A stretch of 64,000 bases of DNA, taken from positions 1 to 64,000 of the forward strand of contig NZ_NUOT01000021.1 of assembly GCF_002584535.1 (NCBI RefSeq), given 5' to 3'. Numbering within the stretch: the stretch's first letter is position 1; every line of letters starts with the position of its first letter. A program made the translations under genes and the position numbers. Below the pieces are notes generated by a model. It had not been told where the DNA came from. It did not search any database and saw only the letters and a list, made by a program, of their open reading frames with translations. Source of the DNA: Bacillus cereus (GTDB lineage Bacteria > Bacillota > Bacilli > Bacillales > Bacillaceae_G). Positions 7,985 through 16,895 of the stretch are shown here, piece by piece.

Positions 7985-8703
7985 AAAACCATCGCATTGC
8001 GCTAGCAGGAAACCCAAATACCGGAAAAAGCACATTGTTTAATACATTAACAGGATTAAAGCAACATACTGGAAACTGGACTGGAAAAACCGTATTAAAG
8101 GCAGAAGGTGAATATGAACATAACGAGGGGTTGTATACCCTCATTGATTTACCAGGAACATACTCTCTTTATTCAAATTCTGCAGATGAGGAAGTAGCAC
8201 GCGATTATATCATTTTTGAAAAACCTGACGTAACTATCGTTGTTGTGGATGCAACTGCAATGGAAAGAAATTTAAACTTAGCACTGCAAGTTATGGAAAT
8301 GACAAAAGACGTTGTAGTTTGCATTAACTTAATAGATGAGGCTGAAAAAAAGGGAATTATTATCGATGAAAAAAAATTAGCAAAGTCACTCGGAGTTCCT
8401 GTAGTTAAAATTTCCGCTCGAAACAGAATTGGAATTGGTCATTTACTAAATGTAATAGCGAAAGTGGCAAATAAAAAATTAATCCCTACGCCAATTCAAA
8501 TTACTTATAATGAACAAATTGAAAATATGATTCAGAAATTAGAACCAGAAATCTACAAAGTATTCGGAGATACTTATCCCGCACGCTGGGTGGCACTCCG
8601 TATATTAGATGGAGATAAAAATTTTCTAGCAACACTCCAAAAACATCATAAGGAGCCGCTTGTAAGGGAGGTCGTAATAAATGGAATCTCACTCAGCCAG
8701 TAA
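7981..8703 (+). CDS. feoB: FeoB N-terminal GTPase part
   Basis: A 240-residue protein covering only the cytosolic part of FeoB. It shows G1 GNPNTGKST (residues 10-19), the G3 motif DLPG, G4 NLID in place of the usual NLMD, and G5 SAR, followed by the helical FeoB-associated domain. Typical FeoB is 650-700 residues in one chain. Here the frame ends at 8703 while the membrane half starts in the next frame at 8681. The downstream half has its own GGGAGG site 7-8 nt before its ATG, which suggests a true two-gene arrangement rather than a recent frameshift. Gene context (feoA upstream) supports the role. Confidence 0.85.
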   Translation: MKNHRIALAGNPNTGKSTLFNTLTGLKQHTGNWTGKTVLKAEGEYEHNEGLYTLIDLPGTYSLYSNSADEEVARDYIIFEKPDVTIVVVDATAMERNLNLALQVMEMTKDVVVCINLIDEAEKKGIIIDEKKLAKSLGVPVVKISARNRIGIGHLLNVIAKVANKKLIPTPIQITYNEQIENMIQKLEPEIYKVFGDTYPARWVALRILDGDKNFLATLQKHHKEPLVREVVINGISLSQ

Positions 8704-10081
8704 AGCTCTTCCATTAGATTATATTGTTCAGCATGCACAAACCCTTACAAAAGAGGATATACGAGATGATATTGTTGGTGATATTTATCGAACTTCCGCA
8801 AGTATATGTAAAGAAGCTGTTCAATACACGAACACCGATAAGTTATACCGTTCAGAGAAGCTAGATAAAATTTTCACTTCTCCTATATTTGGCTTCCCAA
8901 TCATGCTCGGAATTTTATCTATTATTTTTTATCTTACAATTGCAGGAGCTAATGTGCCGTCTGATATGATTGCTGAATTTTTTGGATGGGCAGAAGGTCA
9001 TTTAACCACTTGGTTTCAAGCAATGAACGCTCCAGAATGGCTACAAGGTATTTTAATTCTTGGCTTATTCCGTGGTACTGGAGCTGTAATTAGCGTTATG
9101 TTACCACCTATGGCTATTTTCTTCCCTATGTTTGCCTTATTAGAAAACTATGGATACTTACCACGTGTCGCTTTTAACATGGATCGTTTATTTAAACGTT
9201 CTGGCGCTCACGGAAAACAATCCTTAACAATGGCAATGGGATTTGGTTGTAACGCTGCTGCCATTATGTCAACACGTATTATCGAGTCACCACGTGAGCG
9301 TATGTTAGCAATCTTAACAAACAATTTTGTTCCATGTAACGGACGTTGGCCTACATTAATATTAATGGCATCATTATTTATGGCTGCTGGATATACCGGC
9401 AGCATGCAAACACTTGTTACAGCTGGTGTTGTAGTCGGAATGGTTGTAATAGGGGTTATTGTAACATTAACAGTATCTTGGGTATTATCAAAAACTGCTT
9501 TAAAAGGTGTCCCAACCCACTATACGTTAGAATTACCACCATACCGTAAGCCGAAAATTTGGAATACAATTGTACGTTCCACACTTGATAAATCATTATA
9601 TGTGTTAAAACGTGCAGTGATTGTAGCTGCACCTGCGGCTGTATTAACTTGGATATTAGCAAATATTTATGTAGGCGACACAAGCCTACTTATGTATTTT
9701 GTAAATTTCTTAGATCCATTCGCTAAATTACTCGGCCTTGACGGATTCATTCTAGCTGCATTTATCCTTGGATTACCAGCTAACGAAATTGTCATTCCAA
9801 TTTTATTAATGTCTTATTTATCAACTGGTGCTTTAACCGAACTAGATGATTTAAATCAAATTAAAAACTTGTTCTTAGAACACGGCTGGACTTGGCTCAC
9901 TGCGTTAAATACAATGCTGTTCTCTCTTCTTCATTTCCCATGCGGAACAACATTAGTTAACATTTATAAAGAAACAAAAAGTCCAAAATGGACATTTTTA
10001 TCATTTGCAATCCCTACTGTTATCGCCATTGCAGTTACATTTCTCACAACGCAATTGGTACATTGGTTAGGACTTGTATAA
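8681..10081 (+). CDS. feoB: FeoB C-terminal membrane (permease) part
   Basis: A 466-residue multi-helix membrane protein equal to the channel half of FeoB: two Gate-type domains and the FeoB_C segment. Characteristic stretches are MGFGCNAAAIMSTRI, NNFVPCNGRWPTL and LGLPANEIVIPI, and it has the conserved Cys of FPCGTT. ATG 8681 follows AAGGGAGG with 8 nt spacing. Two in-frame stops sit directly upstream, so it cannot be read through from the GTPase frame without a shift. It overlaps the GTPase gene by 23 bp. Together with the GTPase part it should rebuild a complete FeoB. It may be annotated elsewhere as a nucleoside recognition domain protein. Confidence 0.85.
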   Translation: MESHSASKALPLDYIVQHAQTLTKEDIRDDIVGDIYRTSASICKEAVQYTNTDKLYRSEKLDKIFTSPIFGFPIMLGILSIIFYLTIAGANVPSDMIAEFFGWAEGHLTTWFQAMNAPEWLQGILILGLFRGTGAVISVMLPPMAIFFPMFALLENYGYLPRVAFNMDRLFKRSGAHGKQSLTMAMGFGCNAAAIMSTRIIESPRERMLAILTNNFVPCNGRWPTLILMASLFMAAGYTGSMQTLVTAGVVVGMVVIGVIVTLTVSWVLSKTALKGVPTHYTLELPPYRKPKIWNTIVRSTLDKSLYVLKRAVIVAAPAAVLTWILANIYVGDTSLLMYFVNFLDPFAKLLGLDGFILAAFILGLPANEIVIPILLMSYLSTGALTELDDLNQIKNLFLEHGWTWLTALNTMLFSLLHFPCGTTLVNIYKETKSPKWTFLSFAIPTVIAIAVTFLTTQLVHWLGLV

Positions 10082-10082
10082 A

Positions 10083-10130
10083 GTGAAACTTCCATCAGTA
10101 GGAGGATTCTTCCTCCACTGATGGTTGCTT
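10083..10130. terminator. feoB terminator built from a dispersed hairpin repeat
   Basis: CCATCAGT-A-GGAGGA pairs with TCCTCC-ACTGATGG around a TTCT loop, flanked by GTGAAA and TTTTCAC. Its reverse complement closely matches 38505-38550, so this is one copy of an interspersed repeat reused as a terminator after feoB. Confidence 0.65.
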
Positions 10131-10180
10131 TTCACCAATTAGATTCTTAGATTCCGCTAAAATTGATAGTAATAATACAT

Positions 10181-10212
10181 AAAAGGAAACCTAGACTACA
10201 GGTCTCCTTTTT
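10181..10212. terminator. ger operon terminator
   Basis: AAAAGGA-AACCT pairs with AGGTC-TCCTTTT with small imperfections. The last codons and stop of the 48-residue gene form one arm. T runs occur on both strands. Confidence 0.6.
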
Positions 10213-10342
10213 CATCTTCACTTGGACTTTCCCACGGCTGTGCGCCGTATTTTTTAATTTTTTTATTCAAAAAGTGAATCGTATATGGAGTAATTCCCAT
10301 TAAAATCGTATTTATAATTGTCAAAGTTGAGGGCATCTTCAT
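10196..10342 (-). CDS. 48-residue single-TM protein at the end of the ger operon
   Basis: A small gene running from ATG 10342 to TAG. An AGAGGAG ribosome binding site lies 7 nt upstream. One hydrophobic helix (about residues 4-25, STLTIINTILMGITPYTIHF) is followed by a basic stretch (NKKIKK) and an acidic tail. It follows the gerC-type gene by 61 bp on the same strand and ends inside the terminator, so it belongs to the operon. Some Bacillus ger operons carry a small D-subunit membrane protein that tunes receptor output. This one is in the right place but has one helix rather than the two I would expect. Function unproven. Confidence 0.65.
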   Translation of the reverse strand: MKMPSTLTIINTILMGITPYTIHFLNKKIKKYGAQPWESPSEDEKGDL

Positions 10343-10403
10343 ATCATCGCTCCTCTTTCCATTTAAAGATGCTATATATCAGCAAAAGCTTCTTCATTTC
10401 ACA

Positions 10404-11579
10404 TTACTGACCACCTTTTGGCATCAAAGAACCTGAATGTTCTACCACCGGGTGAACACGAACAACTATGTTGCTCTTAGTAAAATAGTTCTCTCCCTCA
10501 TCCCAATTTTTTTCTATCTTCTTCCACTCTTTATAATTATGCCGCTTATAATAATCTCCTAATCCAAGAACATCTGTTTCAAAAGACTTCTGCACTGTTT
10601 TTATTGTTCCCATCACTATACTCTCCATCTCTTTGGAGACAGATGTCTTCATTTGCTTGTCACTCCACGCCTTTCCATCTCCTCCTAACTGTACCTCTGC
10701 TAATACACCTTCAGGATAAATATCAACTGTAAACTTGGGACGACGTGGTTCTGCGAAAGAAGCATGTATTTTTCGTCTTATTTTGTGAATTTCATACGTG
10801 AACGTTTTTTTCTCTTTCCGAATAGTTACAAAACCACTCGCTTTCTTTCCAATTATATAGTTTAATCCTTGCGTATTTTTTCCAGTTAAAAGGCCGATCA
10901 ATTTATTATCCTTCCCTTGAAACATAGCAGCGCCTTCCATTTTCACACCTTGTTTTGTTAATTGTAAAATCGGAAGCACAAAACTTCTCTTAGCAACCAT
11001 CGTTTCTTGTACATCACCAGTGCGAACCGCTTCTAACATATATGCATTCGCGTCTGCGTGATCTGCTAGCAAATCAATATATTTCGCTGGTAAATTTTCC
11101 GGTTTAGCACTTTGTTGTAAAATACGATCCGCTCGTTCTTTAGAAACAAAAATCCGAATATTCCTCCTCATTTCATGATCACGAAAAAAGACATCTAACG
11201 TTTGTTCTAAAACCATTGGATGTTTTAATAAGTCTTTTGAGAAAACGATAACTTGAATATGTGGAAAAAATAAAGAGCGACTAATTTTTTTAGATATCTC
11301 TCGGATTTGTGCAAATACACTATCAGAAGTTGCACTTATATTAATATAATTAGCTCCTCCTTGACTTTTCCCCCCACCCTGTTGAGCTAACGAACTCGGC
11401 AAGACAAGTTGATACGTCCCTTTCATACGAAGTGGTTTCTTTGATTTACTTTCTTCTTTTGCAACATCAAAAGCTACTCCTACAACAAAACCTCTCTCTT
11501 CAATCTCTTTTCGCTCTGAACAACCACTCATATATATAAACAAGGCAATACAGCAAATACACTTATGAAGATGATTCAC
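10404..11579 (-). CDS. Ger(x)C-family spore germination lipoprotein
   Basis: A 391-residue C subunit of a GerA-type germinant receptor, attached to the outer face of the spore inner membrane by a lipid. Signal peptide and lipobox YMSGC place the lipidated Cys at 20. The [10 protein letters not shown] segment just after it and the [20 protein letters not shown] segment near the C-terminus are typical of the family. The start is GTG 11579 behind GGGGGG. The gene overlaps the gerB-type stop by 17 bp. By neighbourhood I suspect this is the GerL receptor of the B. cereus group, but the germinant cannot be read from sequence. Confidence 0.9.
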   Translation of the reverse strand: MNHLHKCICCIALFIYMSGCSERKEIEERGFVVGVAFDVAKEESKSKKPLRMKGTYQLVLPSSLAQQGGGKSQGGANYINISATSDSVFAQIREISKKISRSLFFPHIQVIVFSKDLLKHPMVLEQTLDVFFRDHEMRRNIRIFVSKERADRILQQSAKPENLPAKYIDLLADHADANAYMLEAVRTGDVQETMVAKRSFVLPILQLTKQGVKMEGAAMFQGKDNKLIGLLTGKNTQGLNYIIGKKASGFVTIRKEKKTFTYEIHKIRRKIHASFAEPRRPKFTVDIYPEGVLAEVQLGGDGKAWSDKQMKTSVSKEMESIVMGTIKTVQKSFETDVLGLGDYYKRHNYKEWKKIEKNWDEGENYFTKSNIVVRVHPVVEHSGSLMPKGGQ

Positions 11580-12678
11580 TATTTTTGCCCCCCTTTATTT
11601 TATAGATAATGAAAACGAGCAGCGGAACAATGATAACGCATGCCATATCAACCCAAGCTAAGTAGGTACCATACCGAGTTACCTTCGTAACATTTTCAGG
11701 AAGCATGTTCAACAGATAAATTATAGGTGCACTTACAAAAATAAATATTTTCTTTTTAATAGAAGGAAACATCGAACGAAAACCTATTATCGATATATCA
11801 TAATACATAGCAGTCGTATTGAAAATTGTAATAATCCAAGTCGTAAAGAAAATCGCATCGAAACGTTCTAAAAATCCTCCAGCAATCTCAATCTCCTTTC
11901 CTAATTCAATAACAGGGTACGTTAAATTCTTCGTCGTAGAATTAGAAAAGACAATAATACAAGTAAGATAGATGAGAATATATAATAAATTGGTAATCAT
12001 TACTCCCTTTGCGGCAGCCAAAGGCGCTTTGTCTTTTTGTTTCACAATTGAAGAATAAAATAAAACTGCTTCAAATCCAATGAATGTAAATATAGATTCC
12101 TTCATCCCATCAGCATATTGGCTCCATTTTGTTTGAAAAAGCGGCAACAAATTATGAGTATCCATTAAATTTATATTTAATAACGACAAAGCTAAAATGG
12201 CACTCACTACAATTGGCAAAAATAACATGTTAAGACGGAGTAATGCCGCTCTAGAACCACTTACTCCATAAATAACAACCAGTAAGTAGAAAAATGATAA
12301 AAGTTCAATAGGCGTTTTACCAAATAAATATGTTTGTGCAATAATTGAAATGGCTCGCGCTTGATACGCCGTAATTCCAGCAAATGTTAGCACTAAAATA
12401 CCGGTGACACCATAAGCTATTGGCTTCGATAAGTAGACACTTGTATATTGAAAAAACGTTTGGTTTGGAAATAAATTTGCTATTTTTGTAATTATCCAAG
12501 CAAAAACCGCACAAATCAAACCACCGAGAAATAATATGATCCATCCATCTGTGAAAAGAGTCTGCTCTGCAATCACACGGGGCATCGAAAGTGCTCCCGT
12601 ACCTATGATGATCGAAGATACTGTAAATGTTAGCTCCCGAGATCCAATTTCTTCATCGCCGTATTCAAACGGTTTCAA
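11563..12678 (-). CDS. GerB-family germinant receptor permease subunit
   Basis: A 371-residue membrane protein of the amino acid permease superfamily with ten or more predicted helices, forming the B subunit of the germinant receptor. The N-terminal [20 protein letters not shown] motif is diagnostic of GerB/YndE proteins and lines the germinant-binding site in known structures. It starts 1 bp after the gerA-type stop and overlaps the gerC-type gene, so the three are translated as a unit. Expression is expected in the forespore from a SigG promoter, which I could not confirm. Confidence 0.92.
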   Translation of the reverse strand: MKPFEYGDEEIGSRELTFTVSSIIIGTGALSMPRVIAEQTLFTDGWIILFLGGLICAVFAWIITKIANLFPNQTFFQYTSVYLSKPIAYGVTGILVLTFAGITAYQARAISIIAQTYLFGKTPIELLSFFYLLVVIYGVSGSRAALLRLNMLFLPIVVSAILALSLLNINLMDTHNLLPLFQTKWSQYADGMKESIFTFIGFEAVLFYSSIVKQKDKAPLAAAKGVMITNLLYILIYLTCIIVFSNSTTKNLTYPVIELGKEIEIAGGFLERFDAIFFTTWIITIFNTTAMYYDISIIGFRSMFPSIKKKIFIFVSAPIIYLLNMLPENVTKVTRYGTYLAWVDMACVIIVPLLVFIIYKIKGGKNSESSS

Positions 12679-12679
12679 T

Positions 12680-14149
12680 TTATTTTCTCTCCTTTGAACG
12701 TAATGTTTTATCTTTCGTCTGTAAATAATCTGGTCTCGTTTTTAACATTGCCCTTGGTAACAATGCAACTTCTTCTTTCCAATCCTTATAAAAAGCAGGA
12801 GCTAACGGCGTAAAATACGGAATTCCAACACTTTTTAAATTCATAATATGGATTGCTAATGTAATTAACGCCAAAATAATTCCATATAGCCCAAATAGGG
12901 TAGCAGCTAAAATAAACGCAAATAACAAGAAACGAAATGTAATTGTTATACTATAAACAGGCAAAGAAAAGGTAGCAATCGCCGTAACGGCAATGACAAT
13001 AACCATAAAAGGATTGACAATCCCCGCGCTTACCGCCGCTTCACCAATAACAAGTCCTCCTACAATCCCGACAGTTTGTCCGATTTGCTTAGGTAAACGA
13101 AGCCCTGCTTCTCTAATTAATTCCATTGTTAATGTCATAATGATAGTTTCAATATAGGCGGGAAACGGTACTCCTTCCCTTGCCCCAGCAATTGAATATG
13201 CAAGATTAGATGGAATAAGTCCTTGATGATAGGAAACAAGCGCAACATATACCGCTGGAAGTAAGATTGCCATAAGTCCAGCTAACATACGAAGTCCTCT
13301 TAATAAGGTCCCAATAATCCATCTCTCGTAATGATCTTCTGGCGATTGAAAAATATCTACAATAACCATAGGCGCGATGACAGCAAAAGGCGACCCGTCT
13401 ACTAAAATAACCGCCTTTCCTTTTGCCAAAGAAGCTATCGCTCTGTCTGGTCTTTCCGTATTTAAAAATTGTGGGAAAGGAGATAGAGTATTTTCCTCCA
13501 ATAGGTGCTCAACTTTCCCAGAATCTAATATCACATCCGTCTCAATCGACTGTAAGCGCCGATTCAATTCATTTACGATATAAGGATTGATTATATCTTC
13601 AATATAAATTAATGTAACTTCTTTTTGAGAGCGTTTTCCCATAATGTAGGATTGAAATCGAAGTTTCGGGTCACGCAACTCACGCCGAATTAGCATCTTA
13701 TTTGTTGCAATATCCTCAGTGAAACCTATTTTAGGACCCCGAATGATATTTTCTGTAATCGGTGGCTCTAAACTTCGTCTTTCCCACGCTCGGCTATTAA
13801 TCACTAATGCATGAGAAATTCCATCAATTAAAACAACCGTATCTCCTACTAGAACAGAATTAATAACATCTGAAAATGTCTCAACTATATTTACTTCACC
13901 TATAGAAATAAATCTATCTAATAAGGTTTGCATGATTGGGACTTTGTTCGGAATCTCTTCTTGTTGTAGTGGACGAATAATAAATCGATAAATCAAGTCT
14001 TTATCAGTAAGCCCACATAGAAATACAACAGCACACCGAGTAGATGAGCAAGAAAGCGCAAACTCCCGCACTGTTAAATCATTAGGAGACTGCAATGTTT
14101 CTCGAATAGAGTTTGTAATTGCAGATAAGCTTCCCTCTAAATTCGTCAT
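12680..14149 (-). CDS. GerA-family germinant receptor subunit A
   Basis: A 489-residue A subunit with a cytoplasmic N-terminal region (about 1-280), four to five TM helices (about 285-440) and a short C-tail. The segment MLAGLMAILLPAVYVALVSYH is the first membrane block, and IREAGLRLPKQIGQTVGIVG is the conserved family loop. ATG 14149 follows AGGTGAAGTAG. It heads the A-B-C-small ORF operon. The full length and open frame suggest a working receptor. Probable GerL orthologue by context, not proven. Confidence 0.92.
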   Translation of the reverse strand: MTNLEGSLSAITNSIRETLQSPNDLTVREFALSCSSTRCAVVFLCGLTDKDLIYRFIIRPLQQEEIPNKVPIMQTLLDRFISIGEVNIVETFSDVINSVLVGDTVVLIDGISHALVINSRAWERRSLEPPITENIIRGPKIGFTEDIATNKMLIRRELRDPKLRFQSYIMGKRSQKEVTLIYIEDIINPYIVNELNRRLQSIETDVILDSGKVEHLLEENTLSPFPQFLNTERPDRAIASLAKGKAVILVDGSPFAVIAPMVIVDIFQSPEDHYERWIIGTLLRGLRMLAGLMAILLPAVYVALVSYHQGLIPSNLAYSIAGAREGVPFPAYIETIIMTLTMELIREAGLRLPKQIGQTVGIVGGLVIGEAAVSAGIVNPFMVIVIAVTAIATFSLPVYSITITFRFLLFAFILAATLFGLYGIILALITLAIHIMNLKSVGIPYFTPLAPAFYKDWKEEVALLPRAMLKTRPDYLQTKDKTLRSKERK

Positions 14150-14209
14150 CTACTTCACCTAACTTCCCTCTCAAGATGTTACCGTTATATTTCTCCATCT
14201 CGGGAAAAT

Positions 14210-14264
14210 GTATGCAATGAAAAAAGCTATCTCCCTTTAGAAAGATAGCTTTTTCATTGCATAC
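14210..14264. terminator. long hairpin, terminator of the orphan small ORF
   Basis: GTATGCAATG-AAAAAA-GCTATCT pairs with AGATAGC-TTTTT-CATTGCATAC, about 22 bp with one bulge. It starts just past the stop of the minus-strand ORF at 14270 and lies upstream of the gerA-type gene. Confidence 0.6.
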
Positions 14265-14269
14265 TATTC

Positions 14270-14407
14270 TTACTTCTCTAACGCAGTAGAATTGTATCGC
14301 ACTTCAACATTTCTAGTTATCATACTAACTCCAAACATGACAATGATGTTTCTGATTAACGCCACAATACCGAAAAATAAAGACAAACTTTGTAAATACT
14401 GGTCCAA
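14270..14407 (-). pseudogene. possible gene remnant encoding a 45-residue membrane peptide
   Basis: An open frame from TTG 14407 to TAA, with one strongly hydrophobic helix (SLFFGIVALIRNIIVMFG) and a polar tail ending RYNSTALEK. There is no ribosome binding site and the next upstream codons are stops. A strong hairpin follows the stop, as behind a real gene. It is most easily read as the 3' end of a decayed membrane-protein gene between the amidohydrolase and the ger operon. A genuine small protein with an unusual start cannot be excluded. Confidence 0.35.
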
Positions 14408-14414
14408 TAACTAA

Positions 14415-14453
14415 GCAAAAAAATAGGAATACGTGCTAGTACGTGTATTTTTT
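14415..14453 (-). terminator. amidohydrolase terminator
   Basis: AATACGT pairs with ACG-TATT (one bulged G) inside A/T runs directly after the amidohydrolase stop. Confidence 0.55.
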
Positions 14454-14457
14454 TATC

Positions 14458-15633
14458 TCATTCCCCTTTTCTCATACAGTTCAAAACAGACTTCACAAAA
14501 ACTTCTACCCCAATTGGTAAGGCATCTTCATCAATTGTAAAACGCGGATGATGATGTGGATACACAATGCCTTTTTCTTTATTTCCAGCGCCAATAAAGA
14601 AAAACGTACCCGGCGCCTTTTGTAAAAAGGCTGAAAAATCTTCCCCTGCCATCGTAGGTTGCAACCTACTTACTCGTTCTCTTCCATAAAGCTCTAGTGC
14701 TGTATTTTCCACAAGTTGTGTAACCCATTCATCATTCACAACCGGACGATAACCATATTCATAAGAATAATGATATGTAGCACCGTACGCTTCTGTAATA
14801 TGCTTCACAATATTTTCAATCTGCTGGGCGGTTTGTTCTCTTAATTCATGCTTTAAACTTCTTACCGTACCTTCGATTTTCGCCTGCTCAGGAATTACAT
14901 TATGCGTTGTACCCGCATGAAACTGCGTTACAGATAAAACGAGAGAATCTAACGGATTCGTAAGACGCGATACGATTTGCTGAAGCTGCGTAACGACCTG
15001 CGTACCAATGGCAATGCTATCAACTGTTTCATGAGGAATACCTGCATGCCCACCTTTTCCTTCTATTGTAATTTTAAACACATCAGGCGCTGCCATCGCT
15101 GGACCATAAATAACCCCAACTTTCCCAACTTCTAAAGAAGCCCAAAGGTGTGCTCCAATAATATAATCAACATCTTCCATTACGCCTGCAGCAACCATCT
15201 CCCCAGCCCCACCTGGAAAATTCTCTTCGGCATGTTGAAATAGGAAACGAATTTCACCTTGGATTTTTTCCCTTTGTTCTACGAGCGTATATACAGTGCC
15301 CAGAAGCATTGCAATATGACCGTCGTGCCCGCAGGCATGCATCACTCCTAGATTTTTAGAAACAAATTCAAACTGATTTTCTTCTCGTATGGGAAGTGCA
15401 TCCATATCTGCACGAATTGCAATTGTTTTCCCTGGCCTCTTACCAGTTAATCTTGCCATAATGCTATACTTTGTCGGCCTTGAAATTTCTAGGTGAGGAA
15501 TTGTTTGAAGTATGTCGTATATGAACTGCGATGTTTTTTCCTCTTGAAAAGATAACTCTGGATATCTGTGAAAATGCCTTCTCCATTCTATTAATTGTTC
15601 TTTAAAAAGAACACTTTCTTTTACTTCATCCAT
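14458..15633 (-). CDS. M20D-family amidohydrolase (N-acyl amino acid or peptide hydrolase)
   Basis: A 391-residue soluble metalloenzyme of the AmaA/HipO/YtnL family. The metal-site motif MHACGHDGH covers residues 98-106 (Cys101, His103), and a second set lies in QHAEENFPGGAGEM with the catalytic glutamate. The central dimerisation domain contains GKGGHAGIPHETVD, and the final ligand lies in TMAGEDFS. Such enzymes release amino acids from N-acyl, indole-acetyl or hippuryl conjugates. The true substrate is not readable. ATG 15633 follows GGAAGAGG. It is a single-gene unit between two terminators. Confidence 0.88.
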   Translation of the reverse strand: MDEVKESVLFKEQLIEWRRHFHRYPELSFQEEKTSQFIYDILQTIPHLEISRPTKYSIMARLTGKRPGKTIAIRADMDALPIREENQFEFVSKNLGVMHACGHDGHIAMLLGTVYTLVEQREKIQGEIRFLFQHAEENFPGGAGEMVAAGVMEDVDYIIGAHLWASLEVGKVGVIYGPAMAAPDVFKITIEGKGGHAGIPHETVDSIAIGTQVVTQLQQIVSRLTNPLDSLVLSVTQFHAGTTHNVIPEQAKIEGTVRSLKHELREQTAQQIENIVKHITEAYGATYHYSYEYGYRPVVNDEWVTQLVENTALELYGRERVSRLQPTMAGEDFSAFLQKAPGTFFFIGAGNKEKGIVYPHHHPRFTIDEDALPIGVEVFVKSVLNCMRKGE

Positions 15634-15720
15634 CTATCCTCTTCCTTTCTTCACTAAGTTAGCTGTTAGTATAACCCCAATCTAACATAAAAGAAATAAT
15701 ATTCAGAACATTTAATTCAC

Positions 15721-15762
15721 ATAAAAGAAAAAGCTACCATATTAGATAGCTTTTTCTTTTAT
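15721..15762. terminator. C39-like protease gene terminator
   Basis: A perfect 16-bp stem (15721-15736 with 15747-15762) and a 10-nt loop, with T runs on both strands. It overlaps the stop codon of the protease gene. Confidence 0.85.
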
Positions 15763-16478
15763 AAAATAGTAATTGCTTGCTTGCCCATTTGTTCCCATGC
15801 TCTTTCAAATTCAGAACGTGATACTTTTTTATTCGGATTATTAGCTAATGGATCATTCATATATACATAATTTTGATCATATCCAACTACCACAACACTA
15901 TGCTCATAATATGTAATTTTTACATCGCCTTTATTTGTATTCCATGTTTCAAAACTATCCTCAGCTAGCGGTTGAAACGTTGTATTTGCAATGACCCATA
16001 CTGGTGAACCCGAACTAATGACTTTATATATATCTTCAATCTCTCTTCCAGTTAAATTAATCGTTTTTTCAGGTACATATTTTTCTGCAAGTTTAAAAAT
16101 TGGCTGATGATAAACACCGTAACCTGGTTCAGATTTCGTATAAATATTCCCTACAAATCCTTCATGAGGATTTCCGCGAAGATTATTTTCTTTAAATGGA
16201 ACTTTATTGACTTCACTTGCAAGTTGCATCTTATCTACTTGTACACCTTTATACTGCAATAACATTGCTAGACTCGTAACCTCACAACCTCGCTGCAGTT
16301 CTGGAAGTTGTTTTATAAATGGAACATTTTCAATCATAGCTGTTTCTTTCATATCAAACAAAAAACTCACGCGTAACTCGTGTACTTTTTGAAGAATTTT
16401 ATTTTTCCCTACAAAAATAGCAACAACAAGTACAATCGCTACAATACACATATATTTAAATTTCTTTAACATATTCAA
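15759..16478 (-). CDS. membrane-anchored C39-like papain-fold protease (YvpB-like)
   Basis: A 239-residue protein with one N-terminal TM helix (about residues 9-25) and an external peptidase C39-like domain. The catalytic cysteine is Cys65 in LQRGCEVTSLAMLLQY. The histidine lies in YYEHSVVVVGYD near the C-terminus, followed by DPLA. Unlike bacteriocin-exporter C39 domains it is not fused to an ABC transporter, and no bacteriocin precursor is nearby. ATG 16478 is used. An alternative start two codons in is possible. Substrate unknown. Confidence 0.75.
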   Translation of the reverse strand: MNMLKKFKYMCIVAIVLVVAIFVGKNKILQKVHELRVSFLFDMKETAMIENVPFIKQLPELQRGCEVTSLAMLLQYKGVQVDKMQLASEVNKVPFKENNLRGNPHEGFVGNIYTKSEPGYGVYHQPIFKLAEKYVPEKTINLTGREIEDIYKVISSGSPVWVIANTTFQPLAEDSFETWNTNKGDVKITYYEHSVVVVGYDQNYVYMNDPLANNPNKKVSRSEFERAWEQMGKQAITIL

Positions 16479-16895
16479 AACTCCATTACATCATTATTTT
16501 CAGCAAACGCTACTCTTTTTATTGTACCTTTCTTCTACCCAGTTTGCTAGAAAGATTATATGAATTAGTATTCGATTAATATGTTTTAAAATTCTTATTT
16601 TTTGTAATAAAAAGAAAAATAAATATACATTTTCAGAATATTTCGCTATAATTAAAAATACTTAGAAGAAAGAATCCTCTTTCATTCACAAGACGTAAGA
16701 TTACATGAAGCTAATCATAGTTATTTGTATCACCACTCTTACACCCAGAAAGTATACATAATCGATTTCTATAGTGATATAAAGAAAACTACTATTAGTA
16801 TGTTTTTCATCCCCCACTGATGATTAGTGAAACGAAGCACGCTCGATACTCATTGAGTAAAACAAATAAGGAAAGAAATACGGGGTGAAGAGAAT
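16479..16895. other. divergent intergenic region
   Basis: It separates the protease gene and the RocE-like permease gene. The stretch CCCCCACTGATGATTAGTGAAAC at about 16812-16834 resembles half of the dispersed hairpin repeat seen complete at 38505. I see no gene. Confidence 0.4.

Noticed and set aside
8660-8705. FeoB break as a sequencing error
   Set aside because: The second frame has its own strong ribosome binding site and stops directly upstream, so I treat it as a real split, though relatives should be checked.
15759-16478. Bacteriocin-processing C39 peptidase system
   Set aside because: There is no ABC transporter domain, double-glycine precursor or immunity gene nearby.
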